Of a stretch of DNA of 64,000 nt, positions 1 through 8,202 are shown piece by piece. The stretch is taken from contig NZ_CBTY010000008.1 in assembly GCF_000723185.1 (NCBI RefSeq), positions 296,677 to 360,676 of the forward strand, written 5' to 3'. This stretch comes from Candidatus Nitrosotenuis uzonensis (GTDB taxonomy: Archaea > Thermoproteota > Nitrososphaeria > Nitrososphaerales > Nitrosopumilaceae). The notes under the pieces were generated by a model. The model was given only the letters and a program-made list of their open reading frames with translations. It searched no databases and was not told where the DNA came from. Position 1 is the first letter of the stretch; each line of letters opens with the position of its first letter. Made by a program: the position numbers and the translations under genes.

Positions 1-347
1 TCAAGGGCAATATTTTTATCATATTTTGGATTTGACTCCAAGAACCCCCGCATCGTAAGCGATTTTATACATTGAGCAAGATACTGCGGCTCAACACCGC
101 CAAATCGCGAAGCCTTTTTTGAGACGTCCTTGTACAGGCTCTCATTTTCCATGTTCATTGTCTGGCACATGTTGACTCGGAGCAGTATGCCTAGCGTTAC
201 AAGCTTGTACATCGAAGCAGGCCTTTCCTCAAGATAAATCTCCGATACCAGATCCTCGATGTGATAGAATCCCCTGGCAGTCAGTCTGTATCTGAGCATC
301 TTTGGATAGTCAGTTATTGGTATGCAGTATGGTATCTGTTCGTCCAC
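1..347 (-). CDS. Hypothetical protein, N-terminal part (continues beyond the window)
   Basis: An open frame on the minus strand begins at a GTG (345-347) and runs off the left edge, giving about 115 residues that start MVDEQIPYCIPITDYPKMLR. An in-frame stop lies a few codons upstream of the GTG. The protein is soluble-looking, mixed helix and strand, without a recognised motif; the stretch around residues 85-110 (SRFGGVEPQYLAQCIKSL) could be part of a helical DNA-binding-like domain, but I do not recognise the family. It is divergent from the release-factor gene, and a T/A-rich box at 361-372 lies about 19 nt upstream of the GTG, slightly close for a leaderless start. The downstream Met at 303 is an alternative start. 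Confidence 0.55.
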   Translation of the reverse strand, partial: MDEQIPYCIPITDYPKMLRYRLTARGFYHIEDLVSEIYLEERPASMYKLVTLGILLRVNMCQTMNMENESLYKDVSKKASRFGGVEPQYLAQCIKSLTMRGFLESNPKYDKNIAL

Positions 348-464
348 GCTGCAACAAAACTTGCTATATTAATGACTAGTGCGGTACTTTGGAGCGAAAT
401 TAAATTCCAATTTGGAAACGTTATAGCCAAACTTCTTAATATTGAGCCTCTCAAGGCTCAGGTG

Positions 465-1739
465 ATGGGCAAGATCAATATTGAAAAGCAAGACTCTGTG
501 AAAATCTACAAGATAAAGAAAACTCTTGATGAGCTATCACGTATTTCGGGCAGGGGTACTGAGCTTATCTCAGTATACATACCAAAAGGCAAGCAGCTCC
601 ACATGGTCATAAACAACCTACGTGAGGAGCAAGGAACTGCAGATAATATAAAATCAGATCTGACAAGGTCGCATGTGGTGGACGCTCTCTCAAGGGTCCA
701 GCAAAGGTTAAAGCTATACAAGAACACACCAGAGCATGGCCTTGTAATATTCTGTGGTGCACTGCCGCCGGAAGGAGGAGGCCCAATAGGCAGCGAGGTA
801 ATCAAGGTCTGGGAGATAGAGCCCCCAAAGGATCTTTCCACATTCCTGTATAGATGCGATGATCACTTTCATGTAGATATACTAAAAGACATGCTAAAAG
901 ACGACAACCTAATTGGTTTTCTGGCAATAGATACAAAGGATGCAGGATGGGGCCTGCTGCATGGTGATAAAATCGAAGTACTCCGTGAGACCAGCTCAGG
1001 CGTTGCAGGAAAACACAGGCAAGGAGGCCAGTCGGCAAGAAGATTTGAGCGGCTCAGAGAGATGGAGCTTAGTTACTATTACAACAGAGTAGCCGAGGTC
1101 ACAAAAGAGTTTTTCATCGACATTTATCCAATAAAGGGGCTCATAGTGTCAGGACCCGGTCCCACAAAGGAAGATTTTTTGAAATCAAACTATCTTGAAT
1201 ACAGATTGCAGAACATGGTGATTGCCACTCTTGATACGTCATATTCTGGTGCTGAGGGAATACGTGAGGCTTTCTTAAAAGCTCAAGACGTCTTGTCCGA
1301 TTTCCGATTATCTGAGGAGAAAAAGCTGGTAGAGAAGCTTTTCCGGGAGATAAACGCCCGTTCAGGCCTTGGGGTGTATGGAATGGCAGACATATTACAA
1401 CTGCTCAAAAATAACGTAGTTGATACACTACTGATAACCGATGATACAAATCTTTATCGACTGGAAGTAAAATGCAAGCGATGTCAGAATGTACAAGAGG
1501 AAATAATCGAGCGTCCCAAGCTCATCCCAAGACAGACTGAGATGCTCAACAAGCCATGTCCTGCTTGCAAGAGCATGGACCAAGAGGCAGTATCACAAGA
1601 TATCGTAGATTACATCTCCCTGATTGCAACTCCTGTCGGCACAAAGGTCGAGGTCATATCAGGTGCCTCAGAATATGGAGCAATGCTAAGCAGCCTTGGC
1701 AAAATAGGCGCCATCTTAAGGTACAATCCCAACCAGTAA
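465..1739 (+). CDS. prf1: Peptide chain release factor aRF1
   Basis: Class I release factor that reads all three stop codons and triggers peptidyl-tRNA hydrolysis on the ribosome. Starting at the ATG at 465 the protein has 424 residues, the normal family size. The N domain carries the NIKS stop-codon recognition motif at residues 61-64, the position found in eukaryotic eRF1. The middle domain carries GGQ at 187-189 (RQGGQSARRF), whose glutamine promotes hydrolysis. The C domain contains two CxxC pairs (CKRC, CPAC near residues 340-370), as in many archaeal homologues. The frame is open further upstream, to 261, but that part overlaps the divergent gene and does not resemble the family. A T/A-rich box at about 430-441 suits a leaderless start at 465. 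Confidence 0.95.
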   Translation: MGKINIEKQDSVKIYKIKKTLDELSRISGRGTELISVYIPKGKQLHMVINNLREEQGTADNIKSDLTRSHVVDALSRVQQRLKLYKNTPEHGLVIFCGALPPEGGGPIGSEVIKVWEIEPPKDLSTFLYRCDDHFHVDILKDMLKDDNLIGFLAIDTKDAGWGLLHGDKIEVLRETSSGVAGKHRQGGQSARRFERLREMELSYYYNRVAEVTKEFFIDIYPIKGLIVSGPGPTKEDFLKSNYLEYRLQNMVIATLDTSYSGAEGIREAFLKAQDVLSDFRLSEEKKLVEKLFREINARSGLGVYGMADILQLLKNNVVDTLLITDDTNLYRLEVKCKRCQNVQEEIIERPKLIPRQTEMLNKPCPACKSMDQEAVSQDIVDYISLIATPVGTKVEVISGASEYGAMLSSLGKIGAILRYNPNQ

Positions 1740-1808
1740 TAATCAGAAATTGTTTGCATGAAACGATCATCATGCAGTTAATTTTCAATAGACACAGTAT
1801 GTCTTGAA

Positions 1809-2036
1809 ATGAAGTCAGCTACCAAGACAAGAGTTGCCATCATCTCTGGCATAGCCATGATAGTGTTTGTCGCATCTTTTGTTGGACTGCCATTTATCGA
1901 AGAGTCTGCATTGCAAAAAGCCCAGCAAGAAAGTATAAAAAAGACGGAGCAATCTGAGGAAAGAATGTTAGAGGTAATAGCACAGGAAAAAGCAGAGCTT
2001 GAGGCAAAAATTGGCGGCAGGCTCAGCATACCTTGA
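1809..2036 (+). CDS. Small membrane-anchored coiled-coil protein, function unknown
   Basis: A 75-residue protein with a basic N-terminus (MKSATKTR), one hydrophobic membrane segment at about residues 9-28 and a charged helical tail (residues 33-68, rich in Glu, Lys and Gln) that is predicted to form an amphipathic or coiled-coil helix. The topology suggests an N-terminal anchor with the helix on one face of the membrane. It lies 70 nt downstream of aRF1 on the same strand and ends 2 nt before the converging response-regulator gene. I recognise no family. The length and composition argue for a real gene, but there is no functional evidence. Confidence 0.6.
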   Translation: MKSATKTRVAIISGIAMIVFVASFVGLPFIEESALQKAQQESIKKTEQSEERMLEVIAQEKAELEAKIGGRLSIP

Positions 2037-2038
2037 CT

Positions 2039-2512
2039 TTATCGTATTGCAGCACTGTCTTGTGATGCAGTCATCGGTATCCCTTCCTGAACTTTGTTGA
2101 TTACTCTATTGCGTATGCTGGCTCCTTCTATTTTCTTGATAAGAAAGCTGAGTGAGAACGGTTTTTGAACAATCTGTACGGTATCATCTCTAAGATCCTT
2201 TAGCTTTTGAATTATTCCGTTGCCATATGCGGATAGAAATATCAGTCTCTGCGTGGGACGCATCTCCAGTATTTCGCGTGCTGCATCCGCACCTGTCTTT
2301 CTTGGCATATCATGATCAAGCAGCACAATATCAAACGGAGGAGCCTTACTTTTTCTGAAAAACTCGTCATATTTTGCCTCATTGAGATAGTAATCAACGC
2401 ATTCCACGCCATCCTTTGTTATCGTGACCTTGTGATTGCGTTTTTCCAATGCTAGCTTGTACTGTCTTGCAGTGTATTCGTTATCTTCTGCAATCAAGAT
2501 TTCAAATGGCAT
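2039..2512 (-). CDS. Single-domain response regulator (CheY-like), copy 1
   Basis: A stand-alone receiver domain of 157 residues. The acidic pair is at residues 9-10 (LIAED), the phospho-acceptor aspartate is D66 in LLDHDMP, the switch Ser is in FLSAYG and the invariant Lys is in QKPF. The loop between helix 2 and strand 3 is about ten residues longer than in CheY. There is no output domain, so it should act through protein contacts or as a phosphate relay. Copies at 19683 and 58355 share the HDMP/HNMP-like motif and the long loop, forming one paralogous group. The start at 2512 (MPFEILIAED) is preferred to the Met one codon upstream, because a TATA-like box on the minus strand lies near 2540. 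A palindrome sits at 2553-2569. No histidine kinase is encoded nearby. Confidence 0.9.
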   Translation of the reverse strand: MPFEILIAEDNEYTARQYKLALEKRNHKVTITKDGVECVDYYLNEAKYDEFFRKSKAPPFDIVLLDHDMPRKTGADAAREILEMRPTQRLIFLSAYGNGIIQKLKDLRDDTVQIVQKPFSLSFLIKKIEGASIRNRVINKVQEGIPMTASQDSAAIR

Positions 2513-2552
2513 CACAGTAAAAAACCAGCAAAGAATCTTTTAAGACTAGTTT

Positions 2553-2569
2553 TTTTGTTTCAAACAAAC
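2553..2569. promoter_or_regulatory. Palindromic operator candidate GTTTGTT-N3-AACAAA(A)
   Basis: Read on the minus strand this 17-bp site is GTTTGTT-TGA-AACAAAA; the inner 15 bp are a perfect inverted repeat (TTTGTTT-C-AAACAAA). It is centred at 2561, 49 bp upstream of the response-regulator start at 2512 and just upstream of the TATA element. Nearly identical sites lie at the same distance upstream of the response regulator at 20099 and the CBS/response-regulator operon at 24769. Confidence 0.6.
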
Positions 2570-2722
2570 ATGTGTGTTCGCATAAACAGCATCCAGATAA
2601 AATCGCAGAAATGCAAACAGCATACATGAGAGGACACGCAGGGATAACAGGACGACATGTACACATCTGTCGTTTACAAAAACTGCTTGAGAGATTGTAC
2701 ATATCCAAGACTGCATGCTGCC

Positions 2723-3046
2723 ATGGATGCTGAAAAAACCGACAGGCGTCTGAGGCCACTTACAAGAAAGGAGGCAGAAATGCTAATCCACCGATTAGAG
2801 GAGGAGTATGAAAAAACAAAGGAAAAACTGTTATACCAAGAACTAATTGTACAGAAAACAAAAGACGAGCTTGAAAGAAAATCAACCCAAATAGACAGAC
2901 TAAAAGAACAAATCCTGAGAAATCAGCACTCAGAAGGCGATCCGCTGGAAATTCTTCGAGAAGAGCTAAAAAAGGCAGGCGTCAAATCAGCCAAGATAGA
3001 AGACGCTCTAGATGACATAACAAGATTGTTAGGCTCAGGCCGCTAG
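2723..3046 (+). CDS. Small coiled-coil protein, function unknown
   Basis: A 107-residue, highly charged, almost entirely helical protein. Residues 15-70 form a long heptad-like stretch (EEEYEKTKEKLLYQEL onward), and the C-terminal third (DPLEILREELKKAGVKSAKIEDALDD) looks like a small helical hairpin. The frame is open further upstream, but the ATG at 2723 is preferred: the upstream residues are Cys/Tyr-rich and unlike the rest, and a TATA-like stretch (tacatat) is centred about 23 nt before it. The 3' end overlaps the convergent HIT gene by 12 nt. The family is not recognised; an adaptor or oligomerisation role is only a guess. Confidence 0.65.
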   Translation: MDAEKTDRRLRPLTRKEAEMLIHRLEEEYEKTKEKLLYQELIVQKTKDELERKSTQIDRLKEQILRNQHSEGDPLEILREELKKAGVKSAKIEDALDDITRLLGSGR

Positions 3047-3445
3047 TTTTGCACGTATCTGCTCGGCCAGAGATTTCAGATCATCTGATGTTGGAATGGT
3101 ACGCTTTGTCCACATCGAGCCAGTATCGTTGTAGCGGGGAATTATATGCACATGCACATGCGGGATTATTTGTTTTGCAGCTCGTCCGTTGTTTTGTGCC
3201 AAGCTGAATGCGTCTGCGTTTGTCGTATTCATTATTGCTCGAGTTATCTTTGGAATCTGAGAGAAGAGCATGCCGACACTTTTTTCGTCCATGTCAGTTA
3301 TTCTCTCATAATGTTTTTTTGTAACTACAAGAGCATGGCCTTTGTCTATTGGATATTTGTCAAGAAAAGCCACGTGATTCTCGTCCTCATATATGAAATA
3401 GCCTTCGCGTTTTCCTTCAACTATGTCACAAAAAATACAGCTCAC
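3035..3445 (-). CDS. HIT-family nucleotide hydrolase/transferase
   Basis: A 136-residue histidine-triad protein. The hallmark HxHxHxx motif is present as HVHVHIIPRY near residues 95-104, and the middle histidine is the nucleophile that forms a nucleotidyl intermediate. The N-terminal CIFCDIVEG is the zinc-site Cys pair of the Hint/PKCI-type subgroup. Family members hydrolyse AMP-lysine, AMP-phosphoramidate or dinucleoside polyphosphates; the substrate here cannot be read from sequence. The GTG start at 3445 has a T/A-rich box centred about 23 nt upstream, consistent with a leaderless mRNA. It is convergent with the coiled-coil gene. Confidence 0.92.
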   Translation of the reverse strand: MSCIFCDIVEGKREGYFIYEDENHVAFLDKYPIDKGHALVVTKKHYERITDMDEKSVGMLFSQIPKITRAIMNTTNADAFSLAQNNGRAAKQIIPHVHVHIIPRYNDTGSMWTKRTIPTSDDLKSLAEQIRAKLAA

Positions 3446-3545
3446 AACTGAGTTGGTCGGATTTAATTTATTATGCTATCGTTTTTCATCGAAAGGATCA
3501 CGTCCGATTGATTAATTAGGGCTAATTTTTTAGGATGTATGTTTT

Positions 3546-4145
3546 ATGGGAAAAAACAACAAAGAGAAAAAGGAGGCCAATGAAAAACGCGAGAGCTTTG
3601 CAGACAGGCAGACAAAGCAAAAACGCAAGAACACGCTCATCGGCATTGGCGTCTTAATTGTTGTTGCAGCCATTGTAGGATATGCATCATTGCACTTTAT
3701 CGAAAAATCAACTACCACGCAAGGCTTTGGCAAGCTTGGAGACGACCACCAGCACGCATCAATACTTGTTAGAATTCATGGCGACAAGTTTGACTTTTCG
3801 CGTCCCGACTTTCAAGTAAAGAACGCATTCATACACTTTGAAGGACAGGACGGAGATACCATCCACAGACATGCTACTGGGGTGCCACTAGGATTTCTCT
3901 TTGAGACAATAAAGGTAGGCCTTAGCGATGAGTGTTTTGTCTTCCCTGACAGAAAGCCAGAGCACACATTCTGCACTGATGAAGATTATTCTCTAAAGTT
4001 CTATATCAACCACAAAAAAGTAGACAGCATAACAGACTATGTCATTCAAGAAGATGATAGGATTCTCATCTCCTATGGAAACCAAAGTCAAGAAGAAATT
4101 GACGATCAGCTAAGAGAGCTTGACGCACAGGTAATCAGAAGATAA
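3546..4145 (+). CDS. Membrane-anchored His-rich conserved protein, function unknown
   Basis: A 199-residue protein with a lysine-rich cytoplasmic N-terminus (residues 1-32), one membrane helix (about 33-53) and an extracytoplasmic domain. The domain begins with the motif GDDHQHASILVRIHG, followed by AFIHFEG and TIHRHATG, so at least six histidines could line a metal or ligand site. It also has two Cys (DECFVF and TFCTDE) about 15 residues apart that could form a disulfide. I believe relatives occur in other Nitrososphaerota, but I cannot name a characterised family. It lies upstream of ilvD on the same strand, separated by 38 nt, with no obvious functional link. Confidence 0.7.
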   Translation: MGKNNKEKKEANEKRESFADRQTKQKRKNTLIGIGVLIVVAAIVGYASLHFIEKSTTTQGFGKLGDDHQHASILVRIHGDKFDFSRPDFQVKNAFIHFEGQDGDTIHRHATGVPLGFLFETIKVGLSDECFVFPDRKPEHTFCTDEDYSLKFYINHKKVDSITDYVIQEDDRILISYGNQSQEEIDDQLRELDAQVIRR

Positions 4146-4183
4146 ACTCTACCATAAGAATCAGGTAAAATCTAATATTGTGC

Positions 4184-5884
4184 ATGTCTGAACACAAGAT
4201 ATTGAGTACTGAGATATCTAGCAGAAATGTTGTAACCGGAACTGCTCGTGCGCCGCACAGAGCAATGTACAAGGCAATGGGCCTTACAGATACAGACCTT
4301 GACAGGCCGTTCATAGGAGTATCACATACTGGCAACGAGGCCACTCCGTGCAATATTCATCTTGGCAGATTAGCACAAAAGGCAAAAGAGGGTGTGCACG
4401 ATGCTGGCGCCACTCCGCGTGAGTTTAGCACAATCGCCGTAAGCGATGGCATAGCGATGGGACACGAGGGAATGAAATCATCACTAATTAGCAGAGAGGT
4501 AATTGCAGATTCTATTGAGCTGATGGTGAGGGCACACCAATACGACGGCCTTGTCGGCATCGCAGGATGTGATAAGAGTTTGCCTGGAACCATGATGGCA
4601 ATGGCACGACTGAATCTTCCCTCGGTGTTCGTGTACGGAGGAACGATAATGCCAGGATTTTACAATGGTAAACAGCTTACCGTTCAGGACGTGTACGAGG
4701 CAGTCGGTGCATATGATTCAGGACAGATAACACTTGAGGCATTAAAAAATATTGAAAACTATGCGTGCCCATCTGCGGGTTCTTGCGGAGGAATGTTCAC
4801 TGCAAACACTATGGCATCAATCTCAGAAGCACTGGGAATCTCGCTTCCTGGAAGCGCTAGTCCTCCTGCAGAAGATGAGAGGCGTGATAAAATGGTGTAT
4901 GATACAGGAGTTGCTGCAGCAAAGCTGCTAGAGCTTGGAATAAAGCCAAGAGATATACTCACGTTTGAAGCATTTGAGAATGCGATAACAATACTCAATG
5001 CAATTGGAGGTTCCACTAATGCCATTTTGCATCTTTTAGCAATATCGCATGAAGCAAGAGTCAAACTAACATATGATGATTTTGAGCGTGTAAGAAAACG
5101 AGTGCCACACATAGCAGACCTCAAACCTGGAGGAATGTATGTTATGAATGATCTTGACAAGGTCGGGGGAGTACCGCTCATGCTCAAAAAACTTTTGGAC
5201 AGAAAGCTACTTCATGAGAACACAATTACTGTGACAGGAAAGACTATGAAGCAGAACCTTGATTCAATCACAATTCCGCCGCAACCTAACAGCAATATTG
5301 TAAAACCGCTTGACTCACCGCTATACAAAGCAGGAACTGCAGTAATACTCAAGGGCACACTTGCACCCGATGGCGCAGTGGTAAAAATGTCTGGGGTTAA
5401 AATTACCAAATTCAGTGGAAACGCCAAAGTCTTTGACAGAGAGGAAGATGCCTTTGAGGCAGTATCTAAAAATCAGATCAAACCAGGAGATGTCGTAGTA
5501 ATAAGATATGAGGGACCAAAGGGCGGGCCGGGAATGCGAGAAATGCTTGCGGTAACGGCCGCACTTGTTGGACAGGGACTAGGCGAAAAAGTCGCAATGG
5601 TAACAGACGGTAGATTTTCAGGTGCAACGCGAGGATTCATGATAGGTCATGTGGCACCCGAGGCTTTTGTTGGCGGAAACATTGCACTTGTAAAAGACGG
5701 CGATGAGATAACAATAGATACAGAGACCAATAAAATAGATCTGCTCATATCAGAAAAAGAGTTTGAAAAAAGAAAGGCGGAATGGAAACCAAGAAAACCC
5801 AACTATGAATCAGGCGCACTTGCAAAATACGCCTCTCTTGTCGGATCAGCAGCTCAAGGAGCAATTACAAGCCCTGCATGGTAA
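4184..5884 (+). CDS. ilvD: Dihydroxy-acid dehydratase
   Basis: Third step of branched-chain amino acid synthesis: it dehydrates 2,3-dihydroxy-isovalerate and -methylvalerate to the 2-oxo acids. The 566-residue protein is a complete IlvD/Edd-family enzyme. Iron-sulfur cluster ligands are visible at [16 protein letters not shown] and [16 protein letters not shown], and the C-terminal domain has the [11 protein letters not shown] and [10 protein letters not shown] motifs. The ATG at 4184 (MSEHKILST) is preferred over the in-frame TTG two codons earlier. No other ilv gene lies in the window, so the rest of the pathway must be elsewhere. The gene ends 8 nt before the converging zinc protein. Confidence 0.96.
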   Translation: MSEHKILSTEISSRNVVTGTARAPHRAMYKAMGLTDTDLDRPFIGVSHTGNEATPCNIHLGRLAQKAKEGVHDAGATPREFSTIAVSDGIAMGHEGMKSSLISREVIADSIELMVRAHQYDGLVGIAGCDKSLPGTMMAMARLNLPSVFVYGGTIMPGFYNGKQLTVQDVYEAVGAYDSGQITLEALKNIENYACPSAGSCGGMFTANTMASISEALGISLPGSASPPAEDERRDKMVYDTGVAAAKLLELGIKPRDILTFEAFENAITILNAIGGSTNAILHLLAISHEARVKLTYDDFERVRKRVPHIADLKPGGMYVMNDLDKVGGVPLMLKKLLDRKLLHENTITVTGKTMKQNLDSITIPPQPNSNIVKPLDSPLYKAGTAVILKGTLAPDGAVVKMSGVKITKFSGNAKVFDREEDAFEAVSKNQIKPGDVVVIRYEGPKGGPGMREMLAVTAALVGQGLGEKVAMVTDGRFSGATRGFMIGHVAPEAFVGGNIALVKDGDEITIDTETNKIDLLISEKEFEKRKAEWKPRKPNYESGALAKYASLVGSAAQGAITSPAW

Positions 5885-5892
5885 ATATCTGA

Positions 5893-6093
5893 CTACAAAT
5901 GATGCGAACATAAAAAGGCAATATTGCCATTTATTCTGCGTGCAACAAGACCGTTTCCTTCTTTTAGGATAGAGCCGCACACGTTGCAGGCTACCTCGCT
6001 TGCCTGACTCTTTAGATGAACGGTAAGCTTTGGAAAGTGTAGCTCTGAATACAGCACCCAATCTTTTGGTTTGCCAAGCAATATTTGACTCAT
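5893..6093 (-). CDS. Small zinc-binding protein (CxxC...CxxH)
   Basis: A 66-residue protein. The N-terminal half (SQILLGKPKDWVLYSELHFPK) resembles a short beta segment. The C-terminal half has CNVCGSIL, a spacer of about 20 residues, then FLCSHHL at the very end, a plausible four-ligand zinc knuckle. It starts at the ATG at 6093; a TATA box (atataaag) is centred at about 6119, 26 nt upstream, so the mRNA is probably leaderless. A perfect 6-bp-arm palindrome lies immediately upstream of that box (6126-6142). The function is unknown; it could bind nucleic acid or a protein partner. Confidence 0.72.
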   Translation of the reverse strand: MSQILLGKPKDWVLYSELHFPKLTVHLKSQASEVACNVCGSILKEGNGLVARRINGNIAFLCSHHL

Positions 6094-6125
6094 GTAGTAT
6101 TATACGGCAAGATCGCATATAAAGG

Positions 6126-6142
6126 TACCGTACCATACGGTA
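6126..6142. promoter_or_regulatory. Palindrome TACCGT-N5-ACGGTA upstream of zinc-protein promoter
   Basis: Perfect 6-bp inverted arms with a 5-bp spacer, located directly upstream of the TATA box of the minus-strand gene that starts at 6093 (centre 41 bp upstream of its start). It is about 95 bp from the trpE TATA box, so control of the zinc-protein gene is the simpler reading. Confidence 0.45.
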
Positions 6143-6230
6143 ATTTTTGCAAAATTCAAGCCCAATTAATACACAAATTTGCCGATCATACCAAAAATAT
6201 TGACATGATCCTAAAATGCCATCCCGTTGA

Positions 6231-6240
6231 AATTATTAAA
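6231..6240 (+). promoter_or_regulatory. TATA box of the trp operon
   Basis: The sequence aattattaaa is centred about 33 nt upstream of the GTG at 6269. This places transcription start at or next to that GTG and is the main reason for choosing it as the trpE start: an upstream TTG at 6227 would lie inside the promoter itself. Confidence 0.6.
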
Positions 6241-6268
6241 TAGGTCACAAAGTCCAACAAATTCATGG

Positions 6269-7618
6269 GTGGACACCTTTGGAAACTCTCAACCAACAAT
6301 AATACAACTAGGTCTACCTGGAACGCAGTTTGAAATTTACTCAAGACTGGAACAAAACTATCCTTGTACATTTCTGTTTGAATCTCTCACAGGTCCAGAA
6401 GAGCTTGCAGAGACATCAATCATAGGGTTTGATCCTGAAATAACAGTAGAAGGATACCAAGACAGACTAGTACTAAAGTACCGGGACGGAACCATAAAGA
6501 GCATACCGACCACGGATCCTATATCTGAGCTAAAACAATTCATAAGAAAAACAGACAACATGACATACAGGTATCTTGGTGGTGCTGTTGGCATGATAAA
6601 CTATGATGCAATCAAGATGTACGAGAAAATTCCCATCAAGGACAATGACAAACCTCTAATCGAGTTTGGCATATACCAAGATGGAATCCTTTACGATAAC
6701 AAGACAAAAAAGTCCATGTATTTTTATTATGATGAAAACAGAATAGAAAAAATAAAAATGTCAGAGAAGACATTTGGCAGCATAACACTTTCCGATATTT
6801 CTGCCAACATGGACGAGCAAAATTTCTCAGATATTGTCATGCGGGCAAAAAAATACATACATGATGGCGACATATTCCAAGTCGTTCTCTCAAGAAGGTT
6901 CAGCTTTACACTTTCTGGTGATGCTCTTCGCATCTATAAGGAACTGCGGGCGCTTAACCCATCGCCATACATGTATCATATCAAATTCGGTCATAAAACA
7001 TACATCGGATGCTCACCAGAGATGCTTGTGCGTGTAACTGGTAAGGAAGTAGAAACATTTCCAATAGCTGGTACAAGAAAAATAACTGATGATGAGAAAA
7101 AAAATACACAGTTACAAGAAGAACTGCTAAACGATGAAAAAGAGATTGCAGAACACACGATGTTAGTAGACCTTGGAAGAAACGACATAGGAAGAGTCTG
7201 CAAATATGGCAGCGTACGCGTAGCAGAGCTTATGGTAGTCAAGCGTTTCTCGCATGTGCAGCATATGGTCACGCATGTAATAGGCACGCTTGCAGACAAC
7301 CAAGACATGTTCACCGCCTTTGAGGCAGTCTTTCCAGCAGGCACCGTCACAGGGGCTCCAAAGGTAAGGGCAATGGAGATAATTAATGAGCTGGAGCCAG
7401 ACATCAGGGAACAGTATGCAGGAGCAGTCGGTTACTTTTCAAATAACGGTTGTTGCGATTTTGCAATTGCCATAAGAAGCATATTCATCGATGGCAAAAA
7501 CGGATTCATTCAAAGTGGCGCAGGCATAGTAACAGACTCTACGCCCCATGGTGAATTCATAGAGACCGAACACAAGGCAGGCGCCATGATTGCAGCACTA
7601 AAGGAGGCCACCCGATGA
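6269..7618 (+). CDS. trpE: Anthranilate synthase component I
   Basis: Converts chorismate and ammonia (or glutamine-derived ammonia from TrpG) to anthranilate, the first committed step of tryptophan synthesis. From the GTG at 6269 the protein has 449 residues. The chorismate-binding domain contains FPAGTVTGAPKVRAMEII and the GAGIVTDSTP segment near the C-terminus, both diagnostic for the family. The N-terminal region has the LFESLTG stretch that replaces the LLES motif involved in tryptophan feedback binding, so feedback control is plausible. The frame is open back to 6227, but that part overlaps the TATA box. The last codons overlap trpG by 4 nt (ATGA), implying translational coupling. Confidence 0.96.
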   Translation: MDTFGNSQPTIIQLGLPGTQFEIYSRLEQNYPCTFLFESLTGPEELAETSIIGFDPEITVEGYQDRLVLKYRDGTIKSIPTTDPISELKQFIRKTDNMTYRYLGGAVGMINYDAIKMYEKIPIKDNDKPLIEFGIYQDGILYDNKTKKSMYFYYDENRIEKIKMSEKTFGSITLSDISANMDEQNFSDIVMRAKKYIHDGDIFQVVLSRRFSFTLSGDALRIYKELRALNPSPYMYHIKFGHKTYIGCSPEMLVRVTGKEVETFPIAGTRKITDDEKKNTQLQEELLNDEKEIAEHTMLVDLGRNDIGRVCKYGSVRVAELMVVKRFSHVQHMVTHVIGTLADNQDMFTAFEAVFPAGTVTGAPKVRAMEIINELEPDIREQYAGAVGYFSNNGCCDFAIAIRSIFIDGKNGFIQSGAGIVTDSTPHGEFIETEHKAGAMIAALKEATR

Positions 7619-8202
7619 AATTTCTTATAATAGACAATTACGATTCTTTTGTGTACAATATAGCCCAAATTCTAGGTGAGCTTGGCGTTGAATCAGAAGT
7701 AATACGAAATGACAAGATAACAATAGAGCAAATAGCTGCAAACAAATACGATGCAATCATAATATCTCCCGGCCCCGGTACCCCTGAAGATAAAAAATAT
7801 TTTGGCATTTGCACGGACGTGATAACAAAGCTCGGCCCGAGCACGCCTATTCTTGGCGTATGTCTTGGCCATCAGGGGATAATCCATGCATTTGGCGGCA
7901 AAGTAGTCAATGCAGGAAACGTCAGACATGGTAAGACAAGCCCAATAAAACATTTTGAAGACTCTATTTTTGAAGGAGTGAAAAATCCATTCCGAGCTAC
8001 AAGATATCATTCCCTTGTGGGAGACAAGACTGTCATACCAGATTCTCTTAGAGTCACCGCCTTGGCAGAAGATGACGGAGAAGTCATGGGTGTGTCTCAC
8101 AAAGAATATCCAATCGAAGGAGTGCAATTCCACCCAGAGTCAATCCTGACCACAGACGGCAAAAAAATCCTGGCCAACTTTATCAAGCGGGTTAAGAAAT
8201 GA
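7615..8202 (+). CDS. trpG: Anthranilate synthase component II (glutamine amidotransferase)
   Basis: A class I glutamine amidotransferase of 195 residues that supplies ammonia to TrpE. The nucleophile elbow GVCLGHQGI carries the catalytic Cys, and the His/Glu of the triad are in FHPESI near residue 175. The oxyanion region ISPGPGTPED is intact. The gene overlaps trpE by 4 nt and is preceded by a clear AGGAGG at 7602-7607, one of the few Shine-Dalgarno sites in the window. It overlaps trpD by another 4 nt. A pabA-type role in folate synthesis is possible for this family, but the operon points to tryptophan. Confidence 0.96.
   Translation: MKFLIIDNYDSFVYNIAQILGELGVESEVIRNDKITIEQIAANKYDAIIISPGPGTPEDKKYFGICTDVITKLGPSTPILGVCLGHQGIIHAFGGKVVNAGNVRHGKTSPIKHFEDSIFEGVKNPFRATRYHSLVGDKTVIPDSLRVTALAEDDGEVMGVSHKEYPIEGVQFHPESILTTDGKKILANFIKRVKK

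Noticed and set aside
261-464. N-terminal extension of the release factor
   Set aside because: It overlaps a divergent coding frame and does not resemble aRF1; the start at 465 gives NIKS at the family position.
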